From: Saprospirales bacterium
GTDB lineage: Bacteria; Bacteroidota; Bacteroidia; Chitinophagales; Saprospiraceae
Assembly: GCA_016703765.1 (NCBI GenBank)
Contig: JADJBL010000012.1
Location: 62,001-126,000, forward strand
Direction of reading: 5' to 3'
Length of the DNA: 64,000 bases
Both the position numbers and the translations under genes were made by a program. Under the pieces are notes generated by a model that was not told the DNA's origin, made no database searches, and saw nothing but the letters and a program-made list of their open reading frames with translations. Below, piece by piece: positions 1-9,020 of this stretch. The stretch's first letter is position 1. Each line of letters begins with the position of its first letter.

Positions 1-2566
1 GCCAGGGATATTCGTCGGGCGTGACCGTGCTGATCTGAATTTTGCCGGCGCCCGGCGGGAAAACATCCAGCGCGAGATCCACCTGGTTGGGCAGAGAGAA
101 ATTGGATTCGATATGGTTTCTCACCTGGGTGGTCCGTTCGGAAAGCTGGAACTGAAATTGAAGATGGTTGTCGTTGAAAAAATTCATCAGCGCGGGAATG
201 GCGTTGGGGTCCCACCAGCGGGCGTATTCGTTGTCCATCTCCAGCACGGTCTGGTCGAACATATCCTGTTCGAGGGCCAACAGCCGCTCCACGCCGTAGG
301 CGGTGTTCATGAGGTCCGCGTAGCGGTTGATGAAATAATCCCGGAAGCGGTCGTTTTGCAGGCCTTTGAGCCAGATATTGATGAAAGGGTTTCCAGGGTC
401 CTGGCTCATCATGAATTGGATATGGTCGAAATAGCAGTCCGTCCAACTGTTGGGTCCCAGGGCCAGTTCCAGGTCGATCGTGCAGAAGCGCCACCGGAAA
501 TCAGTGGCATTCGAGCGATACAGTTTGATATTATTTCCGGGCCAGTCGACATTGCCCATCCAGGATTGCGAAATGATGTAATCCGCGTACCAGGTTTGGT
601 CGAAATATTGGTCGGCCGAATCCCAGTAAGAGGGATCGCTTGGGTCCAGGGAATAGAAAGAAAAATAGGAGTTGAAAAAAGAATCGACCGAGCCCGTCAC
701 GGGCCGCAACACGCTTCCGTACCAATAGCTCAGGGAGAGAATATCCATCGAATCGGGGTCAGCTCCCTCCAGGGTCTCGAAATATTCGGTATTGAATTTT
801 TCCCGCAGCTCGTACAGCCCGAAATACCCCCCGTTGATGTACACCGACACCGGCCTCCAGGCGGAGTAGTAGGTGTTGGTCTCGCTGCCCATCGCCTTTA
901 CCTGCAAGGCGTCTTTGTAGGGCAGGACCAGCCATTGGTTGCTCCCGTTTCGCAGATAAAAAGTGCTGTATTTGGTTCTGTCCGGCCGGTCGGGAATCAG
1001 CGCATAATCGATCGCCCCTTCCCCCAACACCCCGTGGTCGAGCTCCACCTTGAACGAATGCTGGGCATGCGAGCGGCTTCCACCGGCCCCTCCATCCACC
1101 TGGATGCCGGCTTTCTGGGAAAAAATGAGTTGTTTGGTCGAGTCAAAATATTCGACGTGTGCAGCCTTTTCCCAATCCAGCCACCAGTTGTCGAAGATCC
1201 CGTTGCTGCCGTAGAGATTGGCCTGATCCGTCACCACCGAAATAACGGGCGTATAGTGATCCACTCCGAAAAAATAGGTGGACACGACCGCCGGGCTCGG
1301 CAGGATGCCGCTCCCAAACACACGGGCTTTCACCACGCAGGAGTAGAAAATAAAGACGGGATTCCCGTCATAAGCCGCCGAAGTGTCGGTCGGTTCGCTG
1401 CCGTCGAGCGTGTAGTGGATGGTCGAATTGGACCCGTTCGGATTGTTCATGGCCAGATAAAAGGGCACATCGTGAAAACCCGATTCGATGGCCAACTGTG
1501 GAGCGAGCAGGTAAGCCGAGAAGGTCGCCGAACCGTTGTTGGTGGCCGAAGGCGTAGCCTGTTGAAAAAGAGAGATATTGGAGTTGGCATCGGGGTAGGA
1601 GCCGCGGCTGTGGTCCAGATCGTGGCAATTCACGAACAAACTGCTGAGCTGGTTTTGCAGGGGATCAAAGAGGAAGACCGTCTCTCCGTCGCCCGAGATC
1701 TTGAAATTCGTATGCAGGAAATTATTTGGGTCCACCGCCACAAATTCGGAAGACACCGCATTGACCGACACCAGTTTGAGGTGAATGTCGATATAATCGT
1801 ACACCGTGGCCGGATCGGTGGAAACCACGTCAAAGCCCAGACTCGTGATAAAGCCCGCCGTGAGTCCCGCCGCCGATAATTCCGAGGCCTGGATGAGCAT
1901 CTGGTTTCTCGCGCCCCAGTACCAGTTGCCGTAGGGCGCCGGATAATCGGTGGGGGAGTTTTGCTCCGTCCCCGTGCCCACCGCCATGCCGTTCAATTGC
2001 ATATTGGGCCGTCTGTAAGCCACGCCGCCAAAATTGGCCGTACAGGCGCCCGGGCTGCCGTCCTGATACGAAAAAGCCGAGGAGGCAAATGCAGTGGCTG
2101 TCTGATTGAACACCGAATTGCTCGTATAGCCCGTCGAGCTGTAGGAGCAGGTATTCACCAGGATATTGGAAACGCCGTCCCAGAAGAAGGGCGTGGAAAA
2201 GGCATGCGTGTTCCAGCCCGTCACGGCATTGAAAGGAGCCGTATTCGCGACGTGGACAAAGCCCGAAACCGGTTTGCGGTCTTTTCCGCTGCAAAAGACG
2301 GTTTTATACTCGCCCGGCAGCAGCTCGACGTTGGGAAAGGTCCATTGCCCGGGCTCCCCGGCGTCGTCCGTCAGGGAATAGTCGAGCAGATGCACCGTAT
2401 CGGCGCCGGCGTTGTACAATTCGATCCAGTCCGGATATTCGCCGTTTTCGTCTGCCAGGACCGAATAATTCCGGTTGCTCCCCTCGTTGATGACGACCTG
2501 CGCGGGGAGGCCCTGCAAGAGGAAGAGAAACAAGAGGAAGGAGAGGAGGGGGTAGATTTGGGGCAT
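1..2566 (-). CDS. CotH kinase / lamin-tail domain secreted protein (3' end outside window)
   Basis: The frame is open from an ATG at 2566 to the window edge, giving 855 codons without a stop. An N-terminal signal peptide (leucine/phenylalanine-rich, ending GLPAQ) leads into a lamin-tail-like domain at about residues 20-130 (VINEGSN, then YPDWIELYN). A chitobiase-like segment follows near residues 370-400 (TIHYTLDGSEPT). A CotH spore-coat kinase-like domain covers about 430-700, with GGAGGSRSHAQHSFKV near 490, YINGGYFGLYELREK near 575 and NNIKLYRS near 680. In Bacteroidota such proteins are usually exported and often end in a T9SS domain, but that part lies outside the window. CotH kinases phosphorylate proteins in other bacteria; activity here is inferred. 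A large antisense open frame over it was judged a shadow. Confidence 0.88.
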   Translation of the reverse strand, partial: MPQIYPLLSFLLFLFLLQGLPAQVVINEGSNRNYSVLADENGEYPDWIELYNAGADTVHLLDYSLTDDAGEPGQWTFPNVELLPGEYKTVFCSGKDRKPVSGFVHVANTAPFNAVTGWNTHAFSTPFFWDGVSNILVNTCSYSSTGYTSNSVFNQTATAFASSAFSYQDGSPGACTANFGGVAYRRPNMQLNGMAVGTGTEQNSPTDYPAPYGNWYWGARNQMLIQASELSAAGLTAGFITSLGFDVVSTDPATVYDYIDIHLKLVSVNAVSSEFVAVDPNNFLHTNFKISGDGETVFLFDPLQNQLSSLFVNCHDLDHSRGSYPDANSNISLFQQATPSATNNGSATFSAYLLAPQLAIESGFHDVPFYLAMNNPNGSNSTIHYTLDGSEPTDTSAAYDGNPVFIFYSCVVKARVFGSGILPSPAVVSTYFFGVDHYTPVISVVTDQANLYGSNGIFDNWWLDWEKAAHVEYFDSTKQLIFSQKAGIQVDGGAGGSRSHAQHSFKVELDHGVLGEGAIDYALIPDRPDRTKYSTFYLRNGSNQWLVLPYKDALQVKAMGSETNTYYSAWRPVSVYINGGYFGLYELREKFNTEYFETLEGADPDSMDILSLSYWYGSVLRPVTGSVDSFFNSYFSFYSLDPSDPSYWDSADQYFDQTWYADYIISQSWMGNVDWPGNNIKLYRSNATDFRWRFCTIDLELALGPNSWTDCYFDHIQFMMSQDPGNPFINIWLKGLQNDRFRDYFINRYADLMNTAYGVERLLALEQDMFDQTVLEMDNEYARWWDPNAIPALMNFFNDNHLQFQFQLSERTTQVRNHIESNFSLPNQVDLALDVFPPGAGKIQISTVTPDEYPW

Positions 2567-2628
2567 GGGGATTGTTTTATAAATTATTGGGCCTCTCAAA
2601 ATTAGAAAATTTTCAGAATTCACCCGTA

Positions 2629-2650
2629 GAGCCGCGATACCTCGCGGCTC
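2629..2650. terminator. 9-bp perfect inverted repeat with 4-nt loop
   Basis: GAGCCGCGA and its exact reverse complement are separated by TACC. The repeat lies between the stop codon of the upstream TonB receptor (2656, minus strand) and the start of the CotH gene (2566). It has no obvious T tract, so it could be a factor-assisted terminator or a dispersed REP-like palindrome. Confidence 0.5.
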
Positions 2651-2655
2651 CGGCG

Positions 2656-4992
2656 CTAAAACTCCACCCTCCAGCCCAAAATCGGCAATAGCCCCAAATG
2701 GTATTTGAGCCGGACCTGCTCCTGCACAAAATCGGCATACAGATATGCCGCGTTTTTGCGGTTCGTAGCGTTTTGCAGGTCGAGGAAGAGGATGCTGTTG
2801 CGGCCGGCTTTGTTCCATTTTAGATAGAAACGGAGGTCGAGTCGGAAATAGGGACTGTTCTGTACTGAAATACGATGGCTTTGATCGTAAACGGTGTAGC
2901 CCTCTGCCTGGGAGCCTTGCACATCGACTGGATAGACGGGAAAGCCCGGCATCCAGAGCAGGTGGGCGCTCAAGCCTCTGACCAGGAGTTTGCCATTTTT
3001 GGTTTTGGAAAACTCCCTTCCTCCCGTGAGCTTGAACAGGGAGCGCCCATCGAAAAGGGTCGGGAGTTCGCGGCCGTCGGATGCCGTGAAATACGAGCGG
3101 TAGAGCGAACTGGCTGCAATGAAATAATACCGGTCGAGAATGAATTTTTGCAGCGAAAGGTCCAGGCCGAAGTTGCGGCCGGTCCCGCCATCGTTCAGGG
3201 TCCGATCCCCGAGCCGGTGGACCTCGAACAGATTCAAAGCGGAGAAGCCATTTTCGGGATCTTCGGCCACCGGAACCTTGAATAGGCGCTGGTAGTATAT
3301 TTCGGCATTAAAAACCATCGAACGCCCGATCTCCTGCCGGTAGCCCGCCACCAGGTGATGAGAGCGGGCTAAGCCTGCGCCCAAGGCGTAAAGCTCCGGC
3401 AGCGGCAATTGGCTGTGCAATCCATAGGAAAGCGATAGATGCGCCCCGGCAGCCGGGGAGTATCGCATCGACAGGCGTGGTTCGGGAGAAACCTCTTCCG
3501 GTATTCCGGTAAAATGCGACAAGCGCAAGCCGGCAGTAAATTCAAATCTTGAAGATAAATGCGCGTGGTAATCGATAAAAGGCTGAAGCAACCAGCCAAT
3601 CTGATCGCCGTGGAAGGTTGAAGGGCCGAAATTGCCGTTGTACAAGTGTGAAAACCGCGCAAATTCCTGCATTGCCTGTACCCCGGCCTTAATTCGGTGT
3701 CTCGCCCCGATCTTGGTCGAGTAAATCGAAGAAAGCGATATTTTTCTTTCCCTAAGTAAATCGCTTTCCCAAGGGGTCTTTTCAGGCACGCGCCAGACCA
3801 GATCGGAGCTTCGGTCGTGCTCCAGGGCCGATACCACGGCCGCGGAGCGAAGCACGCTCCTTTTCCCCAAGGTCAATACATGGCTGAGGCCCATGGCGCC
3901 CATTTGAGATTGAAAATCGGCGTCGAAGCGCTGCTTGTCCTCCACGATGAGGGCCGTATCGGCAGGCGCTTGGAAGCGGGTCGAGTTTATGCCGCCCATC
4001 CCAAAAAGGGCGAAATGGCCGGCCTTAGCGGTGGGCAGCGAGAGATGAAAAGCCAGGTCCTGAAAGGATATCTCTTCGTCGCCGAGGTCTACCCCGAGGG
4101 CATTGAGGAGTCCGGTAAAGGAATAGCGGTAGTTGACGAGAAAAGAGGGCGCCGAACCGGTTTTTGACCCTCTGAGAACAGGTCCTTCCGCAGCCAGATC
4201 GATACCAATAAGCCCGGCCTGGACGGTGAATTCGTGTTCCCTGTCGTTGCCTTCCCGCAGGCGCATGTCGAAGACGCCGCCGAGCGCGTTGCCGTATTCG
4301 GCGGGAAAGGCCCCGTGGAGGAAATTGGAGGTGCCCAGCAACTGTGCGCTCAAAATGTTGACCCCGCCCCCCGACTGTGCGGGCCGGTCGCTGAAGGTGC
4401 CCGCATTGGCCGTGTGGTTGGGGTTGACGATCTCCGCGCCTTCCAGCCGCCACTGGAGCGCAGCGGGTGCGTTGCCCCGGATAGAAATGTTGTTGGTGCC
4501 GTCGGAAAGACCAACCACCCCTGGAAAGGACATGGCCACCCTCGCCGGATCGAAATACGTGGCCGGAAAGCGCAATTGCTCCTCTACAGTCAAGGTATGC
4601 ACGCTTACCGGATGGATATCCGCGCCGCTGTTGCCCTGAGCCTTCACCACCACCTCCTGCAGGGCCTGGCTGCGCTCCCGGAGCCGGACTTCGCGCACCA
4701 CTTCCTTTCCCGACTCCAACAGCAATTCGACGATGGTCAGGGTGTCGTAGCCCAGGTAGCTCACCTGCAAACGGTAGCGCCCGACGGGCATGGCTACGCA
4801 GGAAAAGCTGCCATTTTCATCGGCAGCGGCAGCGGTGGAGTCCGCCCCCGATAGCGTAATATGGGCGCCCGGCAGGGGCAAGCCGGTGTCGGAGTCCGTG
4901 ACAACTCCTCTGATGGTTTGCACGGGGGATTGGGCTTCGGCGAGCCAGGAAAACAGCAGGAAAATGGAAAGAGTAGGTATGATTTTTTTCAT
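2656..4992 (-). CDS. TonB-dependent receptor with carboxypeptidase-like regulatory domain
   Basis: An outer-membrane receptor of about 778 residues. I chose the ATG at 4992 because it begins a clear signal peptide (MKKIIPTLSIFLLFSWLAEA) and has AGAGGAG a few bases upstream. Order: carboxypeptidase-like regulatory domain (about 22-110, RGVVTDSDTGLPLPGAH), plug domain (about 120-235, NISIRGNAPAALQWRLEGAE), then a beta barrel ending WRVEF with the terminal aromatic expected for barrel insertion. The plug wording (VAMSFPGVVGLSDGTNNISIRG) is typical of Bacteroidota receptors of unknown substrate. It stands alone, without a SusD partner, so a polysaccharide role is not supported. The substrate cannot be told from the sequence. 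Confidence 0.92.
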   Translation of the reverse strand: MKKIIPTLSIFLLFSWLAEAQSPVQTIRGVVTDSDTGLPLPGAHITLSGADSTAAAADENGSFSCVAMPVGRYRLQVSYLGYDTLTIVELLLESGKEVVREVRLRERSQALQEVVVKAQGNSGADIHPVSVHTLTVEEQLRFPATYFDPARVAMSFPGVVGLSDGTNNISIRGNAPAALQWRLEGAEIVNPNHTANAGTFSDRPAQSGGGVNILSAQLLGTSNFLHGAFPAEYGNALGGVFDMRLREGNDREHEFTVQAGLIGIDLAAEGPVLRGSKTGSAPSFLVNYRYSFTGLLNALGVDLGDEEISFQDLAFHLSLPTAKAGHFALFGMGGINSTRFQAPADTALIVEDKQRFDADFQSQMGAMGLSHVLTLGKRSVLRSAAVVSALEHDRSSDLVWRVPEKTPWESDLLRERKISLSSIYSTKIGARHRIKAGVQAMQEFARFSHLYNGNFGPSTFHGDQIGWLLQPFIDYHAHLSSRFEFTAGLRLSHFTGIPEEVSPEPRLSMRYSPAAGAHLSLSYGLHSQLPLPELYALGAGLARSHHLVAGYRQEIGRSMVFNAEIYYQRLFKVPVAEDPENGFSALNLFEVHRLGDRTLNDGGTGRNFGLDLSLQKFILDRYYFIAASSLYRSYFTASDGRELPTLFDGRSLFKLTGGREFSKTKNGKLLVRGLSAHLLWMPGFPVYPVDVQGSQAEGYTVYDQSHRISVQNSPYFRLDLRFYLKWNKAGRNSILFLDLQNATNRKNAAYLYADFVQEQVRLKYHLGLLPILGWRVEF

Positions 4993-5057
4993 AAAAATCT
5001 CCTCTGGATGTGTATTGTGCAAGTATATGACAATTTCTATTATTCATCGTTTTTCCC

Positions 5058-5065
5058 TACCTTTG
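5058..5065 (+). promoter_or_regulatory. Bacteroidota -7 box TACCTTTG
   Basis: An exact match to TAnnTTTG lies in the divergent gap between the TonB receptor and the flavodoxin gene, with TTTC about 20 nt upstream as a weak -33 element. Transcription would start near 5072, about 190 nt before the flavodoxin ATG. That leader contains a 56-codon open frame from about 5095 which I do not trust as a gene. Confidence 0.5.
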
Positions 5066-5260
5066 GACCGGTATGATGGGCAAAATGTCGCAACATGAGC
5101 CCTTCTTTCATCCAATACTACCTCCGGGCCTTCGTCCGGCCCCCAGACCTTGATTTGGTTTGTCTTGCTTTTTACCAAAGCTTTTGCCGTTTCGCACTTA
5201 GGGTCCTTAGCGCCTTCGCGGTAAAAATTTCAACGAGAATGTTCTAAAATCCAATTTCAT

Positions 5261-5749
5261 ATGAAAGCCTTGATCATTTATGATTCGTTTTTCGGAAATA
5301 CCGAACAGATTGCCCTCGCCATTGGACATTCGATCGGCAACAAAGAGGAAGTCGGTATGATGAGGGTAGGGGACGTCCATTACGATATGCTGAAAGGCCT
5401 GGAATTGCTGGTGGTCGGCTCTCCCACGCGCCAATTCAGTCCCTCGCCCGCTACGCAGCGTTTTTTGAACGGGATACCGTCCAACGGACTGCAGGGGCTG
5501 GAGGTCGCTGCCTTCGACACCCGTATTGCGGTCGCCGATATCCAATCGAAGATATTGCGTTTTATCGTCAATACCGGCGGATATGCGGCCAAATCCATTG
5601 CCAAAAAGCTCGTGCAGAAGGGCGGTAAATTGGTCCAGGACCCCGTGGGCTTTTTCGTAAAAGACAAAGAAGGCCCTCTGTACGAAGGCGAACTGGAACG
5701 GGCCGAAATGTGGGGGGAAGCCCTTGTGAAATCGAAGGTTCCCGCTTGA
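5261..5749 (+). CDS. Flavodoxin family protein
   Basis: A 162-residue single-domain cytoplasmic protein, the usual length for a flavodoxin. The N-terminal phosphate-binding loop for FMN is visible (YDSFFGNTEQIA, residues 8-19). The second FMN loop is around GSPTRQFSP (residue 52 onward), and a third is near FDTRI. Flavodoxins carry one or two electrons between redox enzymes, and related proteins act as NAD(P)H:quinone or nitro reductases. No reductase partner gene is adjacent, so the redox partner is unknown. The spacing to the next gene (73 nt) permits co-transcription, but nothing links the functions. Confidence 0.88.
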   Translation: MKALIIYDSFFGNTEQIALAIGHSIGNKEEVGMMRVGDVHYDMLKGLELLVVGSPTRQFSPSPATQRFLNGIPSNGLQGLEVAAFDTRIAVADIQSKILRFIVNTGGYAAKSIAKKLVQKGGKLVQDPVGFFVKDKEGPLYEGELERAEMWGEALVKSKVPA

Positions 5750-5822
5750 TGGCAGATAATCCGGCGCCCGCGCAATAATCCCGCGCTCCGATCAGTTTAT
5801 CTGCATTATTCGGAGCGCGCCC

Positions 5823-6527
5823 ATGACAAAAACCTCGACCTTCCTCGTCCTGTTGATCGCATTGCTGCCCGGAGCCATCCCGGCACAAGCGGCTATTTCA
5901 CAGGCCAGGGTAGAGGAAGTGGTAGCTCATTTCGAATCCCAATCCCGGCTGATCGATTCCCTTTCCTGCGTTTTTAACCAGAATGCCATCCCCGTGCTGG
6001 CCGTCGTCGGCCCCGAATGGGTGCGCTACTCCATGGTGCGCGACCTGATGGAAACCAAAGCCCTCGAACTGGCCTATGTGCGCTTCGGCCCCAAAGCAGC
6101 CGATTTTTCCATCGGACCCTTTCAGATGAAACCCTCGTTTGTCGAGGATCTTGAAAAAGAAATGAAAAACTCCTGCCTCCTTTCGGCCACGGCAGCCTAC
6201 CCCGTGGAAAATCCCCTCATCCGTCGCCGCATCAGGATTCAACGCATGAAAGATCCCCGCTGGCAATATTTCTACGCTTTCGCATTTTACAGCCTGTCCC
6301 AAAACCGGTTTGCAGACGCCTTGTCTGAAAAAGAAACCAACCACATCGCCTTCATTGCATCCGCTTACAACCTGGGTTTTACCCGTCCCGCCGCCGATAT
6401 CGAAAAGTGGCAGCAGGCCCGGGTTTTTCCCTACGGCAGCGACTTCCGGGGGACTCAGGAGTCCTACTCCGGCGTAGCGCTGCGGTTTTACGAAGCCCTG
6501 CAGGAACGACGTGGTAAGGTGTGGTAA
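5823..6527 (+). CDS. Exported lysozyme-like / lytic transglycosylase-like protein
   Basis: A 234-residue protein with a signal peptide (LLIALLPGAIPAQA). Two short stretches recall the soluble lytic transglycosylase fold: SIGPFQMKPSF near residue 97, like the G-[LP]-[MF]-Q-[MI] motif, and ASAYNLGF near 180, like the AYNAG motif. A conserved ES-type catalytic Glu in the usual place is not obvious; candidates lie in the PEWVRYSMVRDLMETK helix. Cleavage of peptidoglycan in the periplasm is therefore an inference. The 3' end sits 49 nt before the preferred start of the next gene, a lipoprotein, so the two are probably co-transcribed. Alternative: a catalytically inactive lysozyme-fold protein. Confidence 0.55.
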   Translation: MTKTSTFLVLLIALLPGAIPAQAAISQARVEEVVAHFESQSRLIDSLSCVFNQNAIPVLAVVGPEWVRYSMVRDLMETKALELAYVRFGPKAADFSIGPFQMKPSFVEDLEKEMKNSCLLSATAAYPVENPLIRRRIRIQRMKDPRWQYFYAFAFYSLSQNRFADALSEKETNHIAFIASAYNLGFTRPAADIEKWQQARVFPYGSDFRGTQESYSGVALRFYEALQERRGKVW

Positions 6528-6576
6528 AAAGTACTTCGCCACCGAAGTACTTAAACTGAAAACAAAACTCGTTAAT

Positions 6577-8013
6577 ATGAAACTCGTTAATCTCCAATGG
6601 TGTTGGCCGCTTGCCTTCTGTGCAGCGGCCACCCTTTTCAGCTGCCAGGGTCCGCCCGAAACAACGGCCGTCGACCCCCTGGTCAAACCCCCTCTCCCCG
6701 GCGCCGAACCCGCCTTTACGGAATGGACCTTCCTCGCGGAAGAAGGGTCTACTGAGTTTCAAGCTTCGGGCACGCGCGTCTGCATTCCTCCCTACGCCTT
6801 CCGCGATGAAACGGGCAAGACCGTCCTCGGTCCCGTGACGATTCGCTACCGCGAAATGCACGACGGCCTGTCCATCTACCTGGCGGGCATCCCGATGGAT
6901 TACCGCGACGGACAGTTTACCACCGCCGGCTCTTTCGAGATCCGCGCTGCACAGGATGGGAAACCGCTACAACTCGCGGAGGCTAATACCATTTCGGTCC
7001 TATTGGCTTCCCATGAAGAAGGAGAAGACTACGATTTTTTCTTCCTCGATGAAAATGTCGCCCGCGGCTGGGATAGCCTGGGCATCAACCGGCCTCTCAT
7101 CAATTCGGAGAAGGTGGCCCTGGCCTCCAAAATCGAACGGATGCGTCCAGGACTTGCATTTCCGCTCAACCGCAAATACATGGCCTTCAATTACGACGGC
7201 ATTCTGGATATGTATTACCAAAATGATTTTTCTAATATACGGCACGATCAGGTGAAAAGGGACATGGAGGCATACGGCTTGGGCTGGACCAAGGCCATGG
7301 TGCACGAATGGATTATGTTCAAAGGGGAGCAATACAACGCAGCCCTGATGGTCTGGAAAAACCTCGACGACAAACCTTTTCCCGCCTGGACCGAAAACGT
7401 GTGGGGGACTATCGTCCAGGACAAGGGCAACGATTACACATACTCTATCCAATTGAAGGAGGAGGGCAAGGAATTTTCGGTCCGCCTGCGCGCCATCATG
7501 CCGCTTTCGACCCTGTTCGCCTTCCCGCCAGAGAAATGGAAAAACGAGTACGAGGCCGTCATGGCCAAGGTGGAGGAAGAAACCCAGCGCATGGAGCTGA
7601 TGGCTTCCGTCCTGCGCAGTTTTGAAGTCGATCAGCTCGGCATCTACAATTGGGACAAGCTCCTGAAAGAAGAGGACCGGGTAATAGTCGATGCAGGCTT
7701 CGACTGGCCGGTGGAGGTCAACGAGCGCCTGAGCAATATCGAGGTGATCCTGATCACGGGCGACAACAAGGGCGTGGTGAAATATCCGGCCTACTCCTGG
7801 GATGCCCTGGCCCTGGTACCCGACCCCAACGCGCGCTTCTTCGCGGTGTTGCCGGGCAACAAAATGGCCATCTATCCGCCCGCGGCCTTCAAAGCCATCG
7901 ACTTCGAATCGCTTCGAAAGAATATCGATCCCACGCCTTATCAATTCGGAATGAAGGGAACGAGCCGGCCGCTGAAGACGGAGGCGGAGGTGAGGGAGTT
8001 TTTACAGATATAA
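6577..8013 (+). CDS. Lipoprotein of unknown function with ZU5-like N-terminal region
   Basis: A 478-residue lipoprotein. I start it at 6577 rather than 6511 because this ATG begins a lipoprotein signal (WPLAFCAAATLFSC, lipobox LFSC) and the longer form would overlap the upstream gene. Residues about 40-130 contain TRVCIPPYAFRDETGKTV and VTIRYREMHDGLSIYLAGIP. This wording resembles the ZU5-like beta domain common in Bacteroidota lipoproteins, in which a polar pattern follows GTR...P..AF. The rest is mixed alpha/beta and not recognised. It probably sits at the outer membrane. It ends at a 25-bp inverted repeat shared with the convergent PhzF-like gene. Confidence 0.75.
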   Translation: MKLVNLQWCWPLAFCAAATLFSCQGPPETTAVDPLVKPPLPGAEPAFTEWTFLAEEGSTEFQASGTRVCIPPYAFRDETGKTVLGPVTIRYREMHDGLSIYLAGIPMDYRDGQFTTAGSFEIRAAQDGKPLQLAEANTISVLLASHEEGEDYDFFFLDENVARGWDSLGINRPLINSEKVALASKIERMRPGLAFPLNRKYMAFNYDGILDMYYQNDFSNIRHDQVKRDMEAYGLGWTKAMVHEWIMFKGEQYNAALMVWKNLDDKPFPAWTENVWGTIVQDKGNDYTYSIQLKEEGKEFSVRLRAIMPLSTLFAFPPEKWKNEYEAVMAKVEEETQRMELMASVLRSFEVDQLGIYNWDKLLKEEDRVIVDAGFDWPVEVNERLSNIEVILITGDNKGVVKYPAYSWDALALVPDPNARFFAVLPGNKMAIYPPAAFKAIDFESLRKNIDPTPYQFGMKGTSRPLKTEAEVREFLQI

Positions 8014-8029
8014 TACTTTTACGGTTCTC

Positions 8030-8087
8030 AGTTTTCAGTGTTCAATTTTCAGTTGAAAACTAAACTGAAAATTGAACACTGAAAACT
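8030..8087. terminator. 25-bp perfect inverted repeat between convergent genes
   Basis: Arms 8030-8054 and 8063-8087 are exact reverse complements with an 8-nt loop. The arms are AT-rich and built from reiterated TTTTCAGT/ACTGAAAA units. The repeat lies between the stop of the lipoprotein (8013) and the stop of the PhzF-like gene (8107), so a bidirectional terminator is the simplest reading. Confidence 0.75.
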
Positions 8088-8106
8088 AAAAACTAAAAAT
8101 TAAAAA

Positions 8107-8907
8107 CTACTTTTTCATTTCGATCATTCCAACCATAAACGTCACCGCCTTCCCCGTCAATTCCACCCGCTCTCCTTTCCATTCGCAGAGGACATTGCCG
8201 CCGCGACGCGAGATTTGTCGGGCGTGGAGGAGGGTCTTCCCCAGGCGTTTTCCCCAATAGGGGGCCAGGGTGGTATGGGCCGAACCCGTGACGGGGTCTT
8301 CGTCGATGCCGTATTGGGGAAAGAAACAGCGGGAGACAAAGTCGTGTTCCCTGCCGGGGGCGGTAGCTAACACCCCTCTTCTTTTTGCGATAGTGCCCAG
8401 GGTGCGGAAATCGGGCGTCAGGTTTTCCACCTCCTCTTGCGATCCGAGCACGACCAGGAGATCTTCGCGGCCGCTCCAGACTTCGAGGGGTTCTATGCCC
8501 AGGGCGGTGGCCAGGCCATCCGGCGCAGTAGTTTTTTGTATCTGATCCGCTGGAAAATCCATGCAATAGGCGTTTTCCCCTTTGCGGACGACGCTCAGGT
8601 CGCCGTGTACCCTGGTCGAAAATACGATCCGCTCGCCCGGGTAATTTTTATGGGTAAAAAGCACGTGGGCCGAGGCCAGGGTTGCGTGCCCGCATAGGTC
8701 GACCTCCAGGGCCGGGGTAAACCAGCGTATTTCCCAAACATCTCCTTTCTGCACCAGGTAGGCGGTCTCGGACAGGTTGTTCTCCAGGGCGATTTGCTGC
8801 AGGAGGGTATCGTCCGGCCAATGATCGAGCAGGCATACCGCAGCCGGGTTGCCCGTGAATGGGCGTTCGGCGAAAGCATCGACTTGGTAGATGGGAATGG
8901 ACTGCAT
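8107..8907 (-). CDS. PhzF family isomerase/epimerase
   Basis: A 266-residue cytoplasmic protein of the PhzF/diaminopimelate-epimerase fold, close to the family's usual 260-300. The N-terminal half contains FTGNPAAVC and NLSETAYL, whose Glu is the catalytic acid/base in PhzF. CGHATLASAH follows, and the C-terminal half has DEDPVTGSAHTTLAP. Most genomic PhzF homologues outside phenazine clusters are isomerases of unknown substrate, and no phenazine genes are present here. It runs in the same direction as the transaldolase gene upstream, but a repeat-rich spacer separates them. The family call is secure; the reaction is not. Confidence 0.92.
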   Translation of the reverse strand: MQSIPIYQVDAFAERPFTGNPAAVCLLDHWPDDTLLQQIALENNLSETAYLVQKGDVWEIRWFTPALEVDLCGHATLASAHVLFTHKNYPGERIVFSTRVHGDLSVVRKGENAYCMDFPADQIQKTTAPDGLATALGIEPLEVWSGREDLLVVLGSQEEVENLTPDFRTLGTIAKRRGVLATAPGREHDFVSRCFFPQYGIDEDPVTGSAHTTLAPYWGKRLGKTLLHARQISRRGGNVLCEWKGERVELTGKAVTFMVGMIEMKK

Positions 8908-8913
8908 CTTAGA

Positions 8914-9017
8914 AGTTGAAAAGTTGAAAAGTTGAAAAGTTGAAGAGTGGAGAGTTTACTTTTTGGCAAAGCCAAAAAGGCATTCTTTAAACTTTTCAAC
9001 TATTCAACTTTTCAACT
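8914..9017. repeat. Inverted tandem-repeat spacer with inner hairpin
   Basis: Four reiterations of an 8-9 bp unit (GTTGAAAA) at 8914-8946 face complementary copies (TTTTCAAC) at 8992-9017. Between them CTTTTTGGC/GCCAAAAAG (8959-8967 and 8971-8979) forms a second hairpin. The spacer follows the stop of the transaldolase gene on the minus strand, so it is probably its terminator. Confidence 0.7.
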
Positions 9018-9020
9018 TGG

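Noticed and set aside
113..1879. 588-codon plus-strand open frame
   Set aside because: It is antisense to the CotH protein frame, lacks a recognisable family, and is rich in Val/Arg/His typical of reverse-complement shadows in GC-rich DNA.
5095..5265. 56-codon open frame in the leader of the flavodoxin gene
   Set aside because: No recognisable domain, weak start context, and it runs through a GCGCCTTCGCGG repeat half; probably chance.
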